DNA of 64,000 nt from Dillenia suffruticosa. Lineage: Eukaryota > Streptophyta > Magnoliopsida > Dilleniales > Dilleniaceae. This document shows, one piece after another, positions 22,467 to 34,127 of this stretch (its first letter is position 1; each line of letters starts with the position of its first letter). The stretch spans positions 6,520,001 to 6,584,000 of the forward strand of contig JAVTVX010000005.1 of NCBI GenBank assembly GCA_033439265.1, written 5' to 3'. The notes below the pieces were generated by a model. That model had not been told where the DNA came from. It searched no databases and saw only the letters and a list, made by a program, of their open reading frames with translations. A program made the position numbers and the translations under genes.

Positions 22467-25188
22467 TGTAATACCTATATATATATAAAGAAGAGAGAGG
22501 AAAACACAGCATTATGCCCAAAATGCTGCGTTTTCTCCCCCCAATTAGATTAGGGCTTTCAACCCTAATCTCTCTCACTCTCTGCCTCTCTCCCAATTTC
22601 CTCTCTCGCCCGTCGCCTCTCCACCACCATCTCCACCATCTCCACCATCTTCACCATCTCCGCCATCCTCTGCCCCTTTTCACCATCGCTCTGTCTCTCT
22701 CTCACCATCTCTCAAACTCTCTGTCGCGCTCTCTGTCTCTCTCACTCTCTGCTTTGCTCTCTGCTTTCTCCCTCCCATTCGCGCGTGACAGCTTCTCCCT
22801 CCACCATTCCAACCGCCGCAGCGCTATCCTCCCCTATGCGAGTGCGCCACTATGCGATTCCCCTCGCGCGAGCATGCCACTGCGTGATTCCTCTCGCACG
22901 AGCACACCACAGCGCGCGACATTTTGCGAGTACGAGACTGCAATCCTTCTCGCGAGCGTGCACCTCAGCCGTGAGCGCGCCAGCCCGTGAGTACGCTAGG
23001 CTACGAGTTCGCCAGCCTGCGAGCCCGCGACCAGTTGTCTCCTTAGAGGGTTCACCTGCAATCCCCGCAGAAACCCTAGGTCACAGCTTCTTCACTGCAG
23101 GTAAAGACTGAGTTGGTAGTGATTCTAGGGTTTTGATTTTCATAGTGATTAGAATAAATCGCTGAACTTTACTTCGATTTGGAAACATTGTAGGTCTCGA
23201 AATGGATTGAATGGTACAAGGACGCTAGGCCTGTAAGCTGCGAAAACCATAGGTGAGGGAAATTTAAATCCTTTCGATAAATTGAGTCAATTTAGGGTAA
23301 GAGGTCTTGTATATGTTTAGAATGAATGTTAGATTCGATTAGAATGCATTTTCTAACATTTTATATCCTATTATTGAGGTTAAGTATAAGATTTTATATG
23401 AATTCGGCCATTGATACAAAAGAAGCATGCTAAGGGGTGATAGAATCATGTTAGGTTGAATAGAATAGTTTTCTCAGAGTTTAATTTGAAATGTGTATGA
23501 AAAATATTATGGTTATGTAAAATTCGGAAGAAAATTAGGAAAATTGTTAGAAATTAGAGAAAATTGAGGAATATTGGGAATTTAATATCATTAGTGATGC
23601 AAATGATCTTGAAATGATGAAATGAGAATCTTGGTTCATGAAATTGAAGAATTTGGTATGTGCTAAATATAGGAAAGTTCATAAAACCTAGAATTTGGGA
23701 TGGACTAATAATGAAATTGTGATTATTGGTATAGGCTAACCCTTTGAAGGTTGAGAAGGGTGGTTACTTTGGATTAAATTGCGGAATTAGGGAGTGAATA
23801 CCCTCCCTAAAGGTGAGTGGATGGTCCGTTGTGTTATAACTGAGTAAAACTATTTTAAATTCTTTTATAAATAATTTTGAATGATCTTTACATGATTTAT
23901 ATGAAATTATTTGTGATTGTGGGACGTCTGGAATGAAAGTTTGAATTACGAATGCATCCTAAGTAATTATTAATGAATCTGTGCCATTAGCATTCGATAT
24001 TGGATTTGTAAATGCTTATAGCTTGAATTTTGGAATTTTTTTGATGAAACATGGTACATTGACTGTAATTTGAATGATTGTGAAATGATGGAGCACGAGT
24101 GTAATGGCTATAGTCATTCCCTCCACGGAGCGACCCGACGGGGCGGCGTGGTTGGGGTTTCATTGCGATAGAGGTATACGCGGCCTTTTCTCTGCCACAT
24201 CGGACTATCTGGATTGCACCCCGGGGAGGTCCGAGCCAATGTCAAGGAAGGGGGTACTGTTTGAGATACTAAAATGGAAAACCCCTTGGCGGGCTTCCGT
24301 CTTGGTTTGGCCAAACGCAGAACGGAAATAATTTCGATGGGACCCTTGTGATTTTCGGAAAGAATATTTGATGTGGATACATACTTTGTGAACTACTTGA
24401 TTTATTGAAAATGTTTTTACATATATAAAGTGTTGTTTATGAGATATACTTTGACTTTCCCACATTCACCCCTCATTTATTACACAATTATACCATTGCA
24501 CTCCACTCACTGAGTATTTCCTCAATACTCACATCCTTCTCTCATTTTTCAGAGAATACTTAGTTCAGAGATTGGACGTTGGAAATTGCGAAAGATATTT
24601 TGCTGATTTGCATAGGCATTTAGTAGTGTAGGATTTTTGGGAATTGTAGAACGTAGAACCATGGAAAGGAAGTTCTGTACATCTCATACCGGGTAGATTT
24701 TACTGATACTGGTTGAGTCTTCGGCAAGTATTGGCAAAATCCGACGATTATGATTTGGGACTTCATTATTTTTATTGAACCGTTTTTAGAAAAATGTTTC
24801 ATCTTATACTGGGACATTTGGATTGATATGTTAAATCTAGAACTATGATTTGAGCCTTCCTTCATTTTGATTTGAAATATTTTGGAATGTTTTATTTGTA
24901 CTGAGAATTTTGAATTGGCTGGGATGGCCACATTGCATGCGTGCATGTATAGGAACTCCCTTCCCATTTGTGTGTCGACGCATGCTCATGTATACAAGGA
25001 TGGACCGGATGGGTCCTTTGCATGTGTATTGTTATATGATTTTCCTATTTCTAATGAATTTGTGTATTGGATGAGTTACTATACTGATTTGTAACCTTGC
25101 GGAGTCCCGGTATATGGGGAGGTTCTGCCCGTGTATCGAGACAACGCGGCGGCTGTTCCGTAGTCGATCCGAGGATCGGGGCGTGACA
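22467..25188 (+). mobile_element. T LTR 2, 5' LTR of a Tekay/Del-like Ty3-gypsy element
   Basis: It begins TGTAATACC and ends GGGGCGTGACA, 2,722 bp, and is followed directly by a tRNA-Met-type primer site, so it is a 5' LTR, not a solo LTR. A TATA-like tatatatataaag lies at 22476-22489, followed by two stem-loops (22507-22528 and 22547-22571). The GC-rich block and splice-like cassette (intron 23101-23193, exon 23194-23252, next donor GTGAGG at 23253) follow. The AGGGAG hairpin is at 23789-23808. The 3' LTR and coding region are missing. Confidence 0.85.
22476..22489 (+). promoter_or_regulatory. TATA box of T LTR 2
   Basis: The sequence tatatatataaag lies about 10-20 bases inside the LTR. 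An AT-rich TATA-like run occupies the same place in the LTRs at 27189 and 51619, suggesting transcription starts near the stem-loops just downstream. Confidence 0.5.
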
Positions 25189-26532
25189 GCTTTATTGGTA
25201 TCAGAGCCAAGTTCACGATTTTAAAAGTTTGATGATTTTGAAACATTTTCAAATGTCTCCAAATGTCCCTAAAAGTTTTTCAAAGATTTTGAAAGGGTTG
25301 TTATTTTGAAAATTGTGACTTTTAAAGGTTTATCAGTCAAAGGATGTTCAAAAACTTTCCATGAATTCTTAGGAAATTAGAAATATTCTTTTTAGGGGGT
25401 TAAGCACCGGGTTAGTATCTATTTTAAATTATTAAGCTTAGATACTCCCTGTAGAGTTTTGCTCCCCATACGAAGAGTAAGGAATCCAAATATGATATTT
25501 TCTACTCTACCTTCACAACCCGAATGATGTATCACTTTATAAATAGTTTCTTAATTGTGATTGAAAATCTTCCATGGCTTGTTTGGTCAAATGATGAGTA
25601 CTCTTATAGAAATTCCTTTGAATCAATATCTTGACGCTACAAGTTTGAGATACTTGTTTAGTGGGCACGGCAGTATGAAATTGCTTAGGATTATGATATA
25701 TGGTAAAATACTCTTGAGAGATTGCAATTGCGAATAGATGTTGGGACTGGATAAAGGTTTTCATGATTTATCTTATTAAGTATCATGAGTATTTTTGAGT
25801 TAATATACGGGTGTTAATTTCCATGGGGTCTAATAACTCACTTATAAGTATGGAGTTTGCTAAACACTTCAACTGATTCTTGACCTCTCTTAACAAAGGA
25901 TTTTTGGATGTCACCCCATTGGAAAAATGTAAGAGTTAGGACTACTTCTCCAACCGAGGATAATTTTTTTAAAAAGTTTTCGAATTGGTCCTGTAGGGAC
26001 CAAAAGAAGGTAGGAGTCTCAACTATTGATGGAAAATTAGGTGTCACTAGAATTTAAAATTCTCTCCATCTCTCTTACTCATTATGGCCATTGATCACAA
26101 GCCCTAATGATGACATTATCATAGAAATCATTGTATTTCTCTGGCCTTTATATTATCTGGCGAAGTCAGCCAATTTTGTGGTTCAAGACTGCAACTTGCT
26201 TAGAAAGAGTGTAAATTTAGTTGGAGGTGAAATTAGTAAAGGTACATGCAATTGTATCGTGTTACTTGTAGGTGCTCTTGTTGGTTTCAGGCTCAATTGA
26301 GCATATAAGCTTTTCTTTCAAGGAATATCTCTGGTTGGCTGTGTTTCAATAGGCTTGTCAATCTAAATCCAAATATTTTTCACTTGTTTTTGAGTTTCTT
26401 GCATTTTGAGAAGATTGACTTGTGCAGGCTTGGGAAGTTCTTTGTTAATAAAGCGATTTGAATCTTTAAGTTTTTTAGGAAATTGAAAATTTTTAAAATG
26501 ACTCCCAAAGTTTGGAATAAGAATCTTTTTGA
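25189..26532 (+). mobile_element. Leader of the T LTR 2 element, rest deleted
   Basis: The primer site TGGTATCAGAGCCA (25196-25209) pairs with the 3' end of initiator tRNA-Met, the usual primer of this lineage. The following 1.3 kb has no gag-like reading frame; short frames lack any domain I know. At about 26533 the sequence jumps into a second copy of unit C tail, which repeats 22075-22466. A deletion or unequal exchange therefore removed everything from gag to the 3' LTR. Confidence 0.7.
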
Positions 26533-26695
26533 AAATTTCAATCACTATTCACAAATACCAATGATAAGGATCTTGTCCCAGGTTTAACCTTAAGTTGGTA
26601 TTTTATTTGATGGTGAGTTTAGGATAATACAAAATTGTCATAAAAAGAAAAAATAAAAAAGAAGAAAAAACTTTAGCAAATCCAAAGAGGAAGTG
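26533..26695. repeat. Unit C tail, re-duplicated
   Basis: Nearly identical to 22074-22236. Together with the F2 piece that follows, it makes a direct repeat flanking the T LTR 2 element. This fits unequal recombination or local duplication after the F2 insertion. Confidence 0.8.
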
Positions 26696-27188
26696 TGTCA
26701 TGCACCGACCCTTGAATCGAGCATATGATAACCGCCGCGTTACCCGAAACACATTTGAACTTCACTCCATATTCCGAGATACTGCAAGGTATCCCAATAT
26801 CCACCTATTTTCTAAAATAATCTAACCATAAAAATAAATCAGCATGTATTCATCGCAAAATCAAAGGATCAGCTCGATCTATCTCTACTCAAAATATGCA
26901 TGCATTGGGCCAACCCAACCGTTCTAATCAAATCCACAGATTATAAACAAGTTCCTATTCAAAGGATCCAATCCAAATTCTACTAAAACAATTCTCAAAA
27001 AAAAATTCAAGGAGATAAAAAGTGGAGGGTCCTCATTTTAATTATACAAACCATAGTCATATTTCAAATCCATATAAATATAGAAGAAAATAAGTTTTCA
27101 AAATAAATACACGGTATGCTTTCATTTGGATCCACTAATATCTCAATTCAAATGAAAACTATTACCCGAATAAGTCTGATAAAACAAG

Positions 27189-29546
27189 TGTAACACCAAA
27201 AAATAAATAAATAAATAAATAAATAAATAAAATAAAATCGAGATTAGGGCTAAAAAGCCCTAATCTCTATTTTTCCCTCTCTCTCTCTCTCTCTCTCCCT
27301 CTCTTTCTCTTTCTCTCTTTCTCTTCTCCTCCGCCGCTGCCTTCTCCTCCGCCGCGGCCTCTCCCTCCCGCCACCGCTCCCTACCGCGGGTGCCGCCCTC
27401 CAGCGAGCGTGAGCCCTAGCCTGTGAGCGGACCAGCCCACCAGCCGCGAGCCCACCAGCGGCCCAAGGCCTAGTCCAGCCGCGACCCACTACAACCCGCG
27501 GCCTACTACGGCCCGTGCACCCACTGCGGCCGTGCACCCACTGCTAATCCGCGAGCCCACTGCAGCCTGCGAAACCCGCTGCGGCCAGTAAGCCGAGCTG
27601 AGAGCCCCGAGCCCACCAGCGGGCCAGCCCGCTAGCCCGCTAGCCCGCCAGCCCACCGGCCTGCGAGCCCGTGACGGCCCATGAGCCCGCGACCAGCTAT
27701 TCCCTTCGAGAGCTCACTTGCATCTTTTGTACTATAGGTAACAACTATAATTGGTTAAAGTTCTAGGGTTTGGTGTTAAAAATTTAGTTGTTGCTAATAT
27801 ATTTGAAATTTGAAAATATTACAGGTTTTAGACCAACCCGACGGGCGAACGACAGGTAGGTCTAAAACCCGAGGAACCCTAGGTGAGAGAAACGTACTCA
27901 CTTCAAAGTTTGAATAAATTTTGTTGATAAAATCCCTTATTAGGGTTTTATTTGATATAAAATTTGATGATTTGATTAGATTTGTCTTTTGGAGATTCGT
28001 TGAAAAATAGGGAGTGACCACCCTCCCTAGATATGTAAGTGGGACTCTAATCTCTTGCATGAAATAGTAAAAATTTGTTTCTGCCGTGTTTTCAATAGAA
28101 CATGCTTTCGATATGCATTGACTCGACATGTGATATTAAATTTCAAAACTTGTTTTGCGATATTTGGAGTGTCGTAAATTCATGTTTCTGATGACTATGC
28201 ATCCATATTTGAAATAAAATGATATTGTGCCATTATTTGAGAACTAGATGTGTTTTCTATTCTGCCATTGCATTGGCTTGGATTTGAAATGTTTTTTATG
28301 AACTATGTGGGTTGGATGTCCACTAGTTATGTGATGATATGATCTTACTTGTGAGACGTTGTGCCCTGGGATGTTGTGCCTTTGTGATACTATGATGATG
28401 ATATTGATGATTCCGTAGCTACGAAGGGCGTTTGTAGAGGTATAGGTTGCCCGGATACGCTTCTATAAGAGGTATCCGCAAACGTCATTTATTCTAAGTG
28501 CTACAGGCACAGCCGATTGAACCCACGTAGGGGGAGGACGTGTGTGACGCCACCCTCTAGCATCGAGCGGGGTCCTATACATGTTGATGAGTTAGCCCCA
28601 GCGAACTCATGGCCAACATCGGGGTAGAGAGTGTTTTAAAGTCTATGCATAATAAAACCCCCAATACGCTTGTTCTTGGTCACGGTTGACCTTTGCCAGG
28701 ATCATTTTTGGCTCACTCTGATATTACTTTATTTTAAATGGATGCATACATGCTTGTTATCTTGTAATTGATTAAATAATTTTAAATTGCTAAACATATC
28801 ATGTTTTGCTGCGAAATGTAAATTTTTGTTTCAAATGATATTATTTGACACTCCAATTGTTCACCCATGCTCTTTATGCTTGACATTTTCCCCCTCACTC
28901 ACTGGGTATCTTCCCATGATACTCACCCCTCCATTTTCTCTCCTCAGACAGGATTATTGTTGTGCTGGAGCGACGCTTCAGATCTTAAAGATTTTGGTGG
29001 ATCTAGGTGATATACGACGCTGAGCTTTAGGTTAAATTTGAAATATGAATTTCGTACTTCCTTTCGACCCTGCGAGGTCTTGACATTTAGGTTCATAGTT
29101 GGCCGTGTATGTTATGGGATGACAGTATAACTTATGAGTAGTTGTGTGCATAACTCTTATTTTAGTTTATTTTACTCGCATTGAGACATCTGTAAGCGTT
29201 TTAAACTTTCTACTTGGCAAATGTGTTATACATTGTATAAACTTAGGCCCGTTCGGTGTAGCGGCTGCTCATGCTTTAGTTGGGCATGACAGAAGAGGTC
29301 TGTGGCTAGGACTGCTAGAAACTTGTAGCCTTGCATTGTTCTGGATGCTGGCTGTGGTGTTTGTTGATTTTGGAGAGGTCGGGATGGCCATTTGTTTAAA
29401 TTACAGGTCGATTTTGAATATACAGATTTAATTGTACAAGGGAAACCCCCGTTTTATGGGGAGATTCTGCCCGATTTTCTGTATAAATACAGCCGATATC
29501 CAGGGGCAACGGGCGGCTGTTCAAGATTCCGGTTTGGGGCGTGACA
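27189..29546 (+). mobile_element. T LTR 3, solo Ty3-gypsy LTR
   Basis: It begins TGTAACACC, ends GGGGCGTGACA and is 2,358 bp. Perfect 5 bp target duplications ACAAG lie at 27184-27188 and 29547-29551. The empty target exists in the paralogue at 4224-4228. Solo LTRs arise by recombination between the two LTRs of one element. A 12-bp perfect stem lies at 27240-27267, the splice-like cassette is intron 27738-27824 with exon 27825-27882, the AGGGAG hairpin is at 28009-28028 and a two-part stem is at 28429-28484. Confidence 0.93.
27240..27267 (+). other. Perfect 12-bp stem-loop near the LTR start
   Basis: Arm GAGATTAGGGCT (27240-27251), loop AAAA, arm AGCCCTAATCTC (27256-27267). The T LTR at 22467 has a shorter version (AGATTAGGG/CCCTAATCT). 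It lies just after a TATA-like AATA run. Confidence 0.8.
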
Positions 29547-31381
29547 ACAAGTTTGTACGATTTCAGCACTACACATCCACAAGTCCCGAGTAGGCTTCCT
29601 ATGTGAAAATAGAGGTAGAAGAGGTGAGTATATACTATACCCAATAAGTGATATACAAATTGTATAAAAATAAGATTTATATAGTGGATATATCAAATGT
29701 ATATATTTCAAACCATCATATTATTCTCAAATTCATCCAATAAAAAAATAAATAAATAAACTCACACCATTGTTTTCATAGTCATCATAATTCACAATTG
29801 TCATTATTCAATCTCATTAGCATCCAATTATTTCATATTTTCAAACACGGAGCAAACCAAAATCATTGTTTCCAACAAAGGTCTACCACGACTTAGAATG
29901 GGACCACCATAGGATTTAGTAATTTTATGTTTAAACATGTCCCCATAGTTGACATTGTCTGTGGGCTTTCACGGGTTGTGTACCCAACTATTCAACGCCC
30001 GTGGGTACTATATCCAGCCATGAATGTATCGTATGTGCTCTGCTATATCACATGGTCTACCAACCCTACTAGTCATTTCGTAAAGGAAAATAACTAGTCA
30101 TTTAATAGGAGTTCAGGCTCTCACCCTAAGACAAACATGTGCATCATTTCCCAAAAATCATAAATCAAATTCATGTACCATCAATTCTAAAAATAATCAT
30201 TTCTTGAATTCCAATTGAATTATCTTAAATCAATAAATATAAATTCGATATTAAATCACGTCTATTATTAGGGTTTGAGAGTTTTCCCAAACATAATACA
30301 AAGCCTAATTTCCAAAATCTATAAATCTATGTTCTCTTTTCATCAACCATATACCATTTACATCTATTTACTATTTTCATATACAATTTTCCTAAATCTC
30401 ACATTTATAAACCCTACATTTAATTTTCCCAAATTTTACATTTCCAATTCTTAACATAAATCTTAAAACAAGTAAGATAAACTCGAATCTAAGATGAGAG
30501 AGAAGTATTATCTTTGAGAAATCTAGAAATTTCATCTGACATTAGGTTTGTCGAAAACCTTAACTTTCTCTCCCTACAAATATCCCAAATTCCAAGCATA
30601 AAATTCAAATTCATGAGTAATTAAACTAAATCCCTGTTTAGAAGGAAGAAATTTGCTTAATTTTGTGATTGGATTGAATTTTGAACGTTGAGTTTCAAAA
30701 ACTCTAGATTTTTCCCTTTTTGAGCAAATTCTAGATTTCTCCCAAAATCACTTTCATTCACGAGTTTGCTTGAAGGTTTTGGGGGTTTAATGAGTGGATT
30801 TGGGAAAAATGGAGTTGATTTCAAGAGAGGGATTGTGAGAGGGATGGGTGAGACAGAGAGATGAGAGTTGAGATAGAGAAGAAGGTGAGTTGGGTGAGAA
30901 GAAATGAGAATGAAGACTTGTTTAAACCCTTTTTAATAATAGAGTATGAAATCTTAATATTGTCCCTCATTAATTTTAGGTTTTGTTCAAGTTTAGTTGT
31001 CACTTTTTGTCACTTCATATCTTTCACACCCATGAGTTGATTTACAAATAATATAAGTTGACTTAGTTTAGAGGCCAAGTGCACTTGTAGTCCAACAAGT
31101 AGGCTTGCTCTTTGTTTTTTTGAGCCCTCAAGTTGATTTAAATATGGTTCAAGATGATCCAAATCCCTTATTTTGTAACCCCCAATTCGTCTTACTTCTT
31201 AGTGAGTCGTCTTGCTTAATGTGCAGACATGTTTCTTTATGAGTTAAATCTGACGGGTTGACTCGTGCCTACCACAAGTAGCCTTACAGACATAAAATCT
31301 GAAGCACAAGTCGACCAGTCATTGGACAAGTTGGCTTGCCTATGTGCAGAGTTAAGAATTCTAAGGTCTATTCTCCTCAAG

Positions 31382-31635
31382 TTTAGATTATCGATGGAAG
31401 TCAATTTTTGTTACAAAATTAAAATCCTAAACTCATATCGTATAAATCTACAATGTTAATTATATCAATCAAAGAACAAAACAGCGTCAAGTGAAATTTA
31501 CCGAATAATATTTTCAAGCTTAATATATAAAAATAACTGTAAACTAAATTTAAGTAAATTAGTCTATTTGAACTCTTTGCCGAAGAATTTATTTAAAATC
31601 AATTTCTAAGATTAAAAAAAAAATTAGAGAAGAGA

Positions 31636-31669
<34 letters not shown>

Positions 31670-34127
31670 GGAGAGAGAATGAATGAGTTTCAAATTCTAC
31701 GGTTCATTAGGTTTGCCGCTAGTAGGATCAGAGAACGCAGCATTTGTGTTACCCCTCAAAATGACACCCTATAAATCTAAAGGACACGAACTCTCAAAGA
31801 AACGACTGCTCTACGTTCTTCAGTGTGTCGTTTTCAGCCTTCTTCCCTCCACTTCTCATTCTACTCTCCGTTTCCTTCTTGCACAACATTTCCTTATTTG
31901 CTCTTCATCTTCTACTCTTGACGCTGCCATGAATTACTAATTCACTTCCCCTAATTCGATTTTTCTCCGAGCCCCTGAAACCCGTTTCAATTCAAAGTCT
32001 CATTTGATCTGTTGTGAGGTGTCGTAGGAAATCAAAACTGCTTGTGTATGTATCTAAAGGCATACATGATCACAGAAAAATACACTTGGACCAGAGATGG
32101 ATGCAAGTGTAATGAAACTCTCGGAATATATCTCCATTCATTGACAATATCAACGTGCTGCCTAAATCTTTTTTGTAATTACTCGTTTCTCTTCTAGACT
32201 AGGTTTTCCTTTCCTGTGTCCATAAATGATATGCTTTCACTTGAATTCTATCTTGCATCCTGAATTAAATCCCAATACCTGTTGAGGGATCCCATGGAGG
32301 GGCCGGGCTGAATGTGTATGTCTTGTATGGACCCGACCCGCTTGTTTTGCTATGTAGTACCAGCAAGTTAGTATATATATGCCTATGTTGATCTAGGGTT
32401 TACAAGAGCCAAGTTGAGAGTGTGGGTGATTTGGAGCTAGGGTTTCAAGAGAGAGATCTTCGACATTGTTCCTCCACTTTCTTTCTTTTTGATAGTATAT
32501 TTGCTCCTCTTCACCTGTGGATGTAGGCTTACAAGCAGAACCACATAGATCTTGTGTTTGCTTGTTCTTTGTAGGTGCTCTTTCTCTTTACTTTTTTTTT
32601 AACCTTTCCATTACAGTTTCCGAATGTTTTTGATTCATCTGAATACACGTTTTCCTCTTGCAATTTGGTCACTTTAAAATTGATTGTTATGAAAGCTGAA
32701 ACCATTTAATTTTCTGATTTTTTCCTTTGGCATTCTTCTTAATCTCAAGGTCTGATTTTGTTCCTCTTAAGTGGCTTTTACACCATGGTGTTGGAAAGAG
32801 ATGATGTACTGATATCTGCAGCGTCCATTGGGTATGATTGGTGGTATTTGTATGTATTGTTTAAAATACTAATGCTACCTTGAAACTGAAATCCTATATC
32901 TATCTGTTCTGTTTCGAACACATCCTACATTTCAAGAAGAGATGCCAATAACAGCCTTTTGAAATCTAAGATATGGCTATCAATGTTGTTTTTTTCATGT
33001 TACATGTCAGTATTGTTTGTTTCAATTAACGGCAATTTATACCTGGGCTTCACTTTAATGAAGAACAACCTAGAACTAATTGGTTGTTTGAAATCTCAGG
33101 CATACGTTTGATTATAGAGCCAATTACCTTAAAAAAGTGAAAGACAAATGTTGTTTTGTGTATGAAACTGCGAACTACTAATGGCTGTTTCAGACAAATG
33201 TTACCAGTCTACTTCTTGTTATGCGATCCAATGCTTGAATCCTACTTCGGTGATCTCCATTTGTTCTCAAGGGTAGAGTGCGATCATTTTTTACTCATAT
33301 TGATTTCCATCATTAAAAGCTTGGAACTGAATTGTGGTTTAACGAAGTATCGATTAGCGGGTCCTGAAATTATTTGATTTGAAGGCTTTTATTTTGTTTA
33401 TTATGTTAGAGTTGTCCTGCACTTGCTATTGTCCAAATCTTCTCACTGACAATCACTTGATATGCTGAATTACAATCTTGATATCAATTCTCTTGCCGAA
33501 TTCATGGGCCAGGGTTGCCTAAATGCCCCTTGTAGCTACCTGCAGCAAATACCATCAGGGAATGTGTCAGACGCCTGATGACTTTTATAAGAGAGGTATT
33601 TTTTTAATGTTTTTGCACATGTCTAGGATTTTGCGGTGTTTGCACATATTATTGTGCAGATTCGAAATCCTTGCTAATCGATTTGCTTGTTCTCAACCGT
33701 CCTTGAGCTTTAAGTTCTATATGATGTTCTTGAGTGACTAAGCATTGGGACATTACCTGTACAAAAGAATTATCGGTTTATGAATGTTGCTTTAATTCAA
33801 GTTTTAAGGGGATCCTTCCTTCTCCTTCTTTATTTTCCTTCATTAGGATTTTTTGAGAAAACTCAAAGCAATTTGCCGAAAAAATTGAAATATAATAACA
33901 TTAAAATCTTTAAATAGACAATAAAAATTAAGAAAATAGAAACTACTATTAAGACAAAAAATTAGAAACTCTTAAATAGTTTGGACTCTTCTAATAATAA
34001 TTAAAATAAAAATTGACCTTAGAAATAACTAAATACAAAAAATAGAAACTAGATTAAATGATAAACTTGTAAACAGAAAGAAAAATATTTCTGGTGCAGA
34101 AAAAGCGAAACTCTTAAAGTTTTAATC
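31382..34127. repeat. Host unit D, copy 3, with gene-like but unidentified sequence
   Basis: The part 31382-32010 matches unit D at 16237-17990, including a GA run (31640-31680) and a leader-like stretch. At 32090-32137 a short frame begins MDASVMKLSEYIS, related to METSAMKL in unit C (53512). From 32640 to 33760 base composition and several exon-like stretches with GT/AG borders look genic, but no frame runs through and I cannot name a family. The AT-rich tail (33830-34120) has no features. A decayed gene or captured fragment is possible. Confidence 0.4.
32280..32610 (+). mobile_element. Probable Ty1-copia LTR fragment
   Basis: It begins TGTTGAGGGATCCC, a usual copia LTR start, and has a TATA-like tatatatatgcc near 32373. 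Further on it reads gtggatgtaggcttac and gaaccacatagatcttgtg, which resemble the R/U5 wording common in plant copia LTRs. The right end is unclear and no target duplication can be assigned, so it may be truncated. Confidence 0.5.

Larger units (their letters stand above)
26696..31381 (-). mobile_element. F2 LTR, copy b, with nested solo T LTR
   Basis: The most complete F2 copy: the minus-strand end ATGACA is at 26696 and it runs to 31381, where it is cut at the start of unit D. Without the nested T LTR it is about 2.3 kb. Adding the missing start seen at 19110-19348 gives an estimated full F2 LTR of roughly 2.55 kb. It contains no genes. Long non-coding stretches (29552-30780) match copy a base for base over most of their length. 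Confidence 0.75.

Noticed and set aside
22514..23111. 158- and 108-codon frames rich in Ser, Leu, His and Arg
   Set aside because: They follow pyrimidine-rich and GC-rich LTR leader sequence and end at the splice-like cassette. Not conserved as protein in the other T LTRs.
33095..33170. Peptide TFDYRANYLKKVKDK, faintly like a SIN3 paired amphipathic helix
   Set aside because: Too short, and the frame ends within 26 codons with no matching neighbouring exon. Composition can explain it.
33523..33600. Exon-like stretch encoding ATCSKYHQGMCQTPDDFYK
   Set aside because: Looks protein-like and is followed by a possible GT donor, but I cannot match a family and no adjoining exon reads through. Kept only as part of the unidentified unit D segment.
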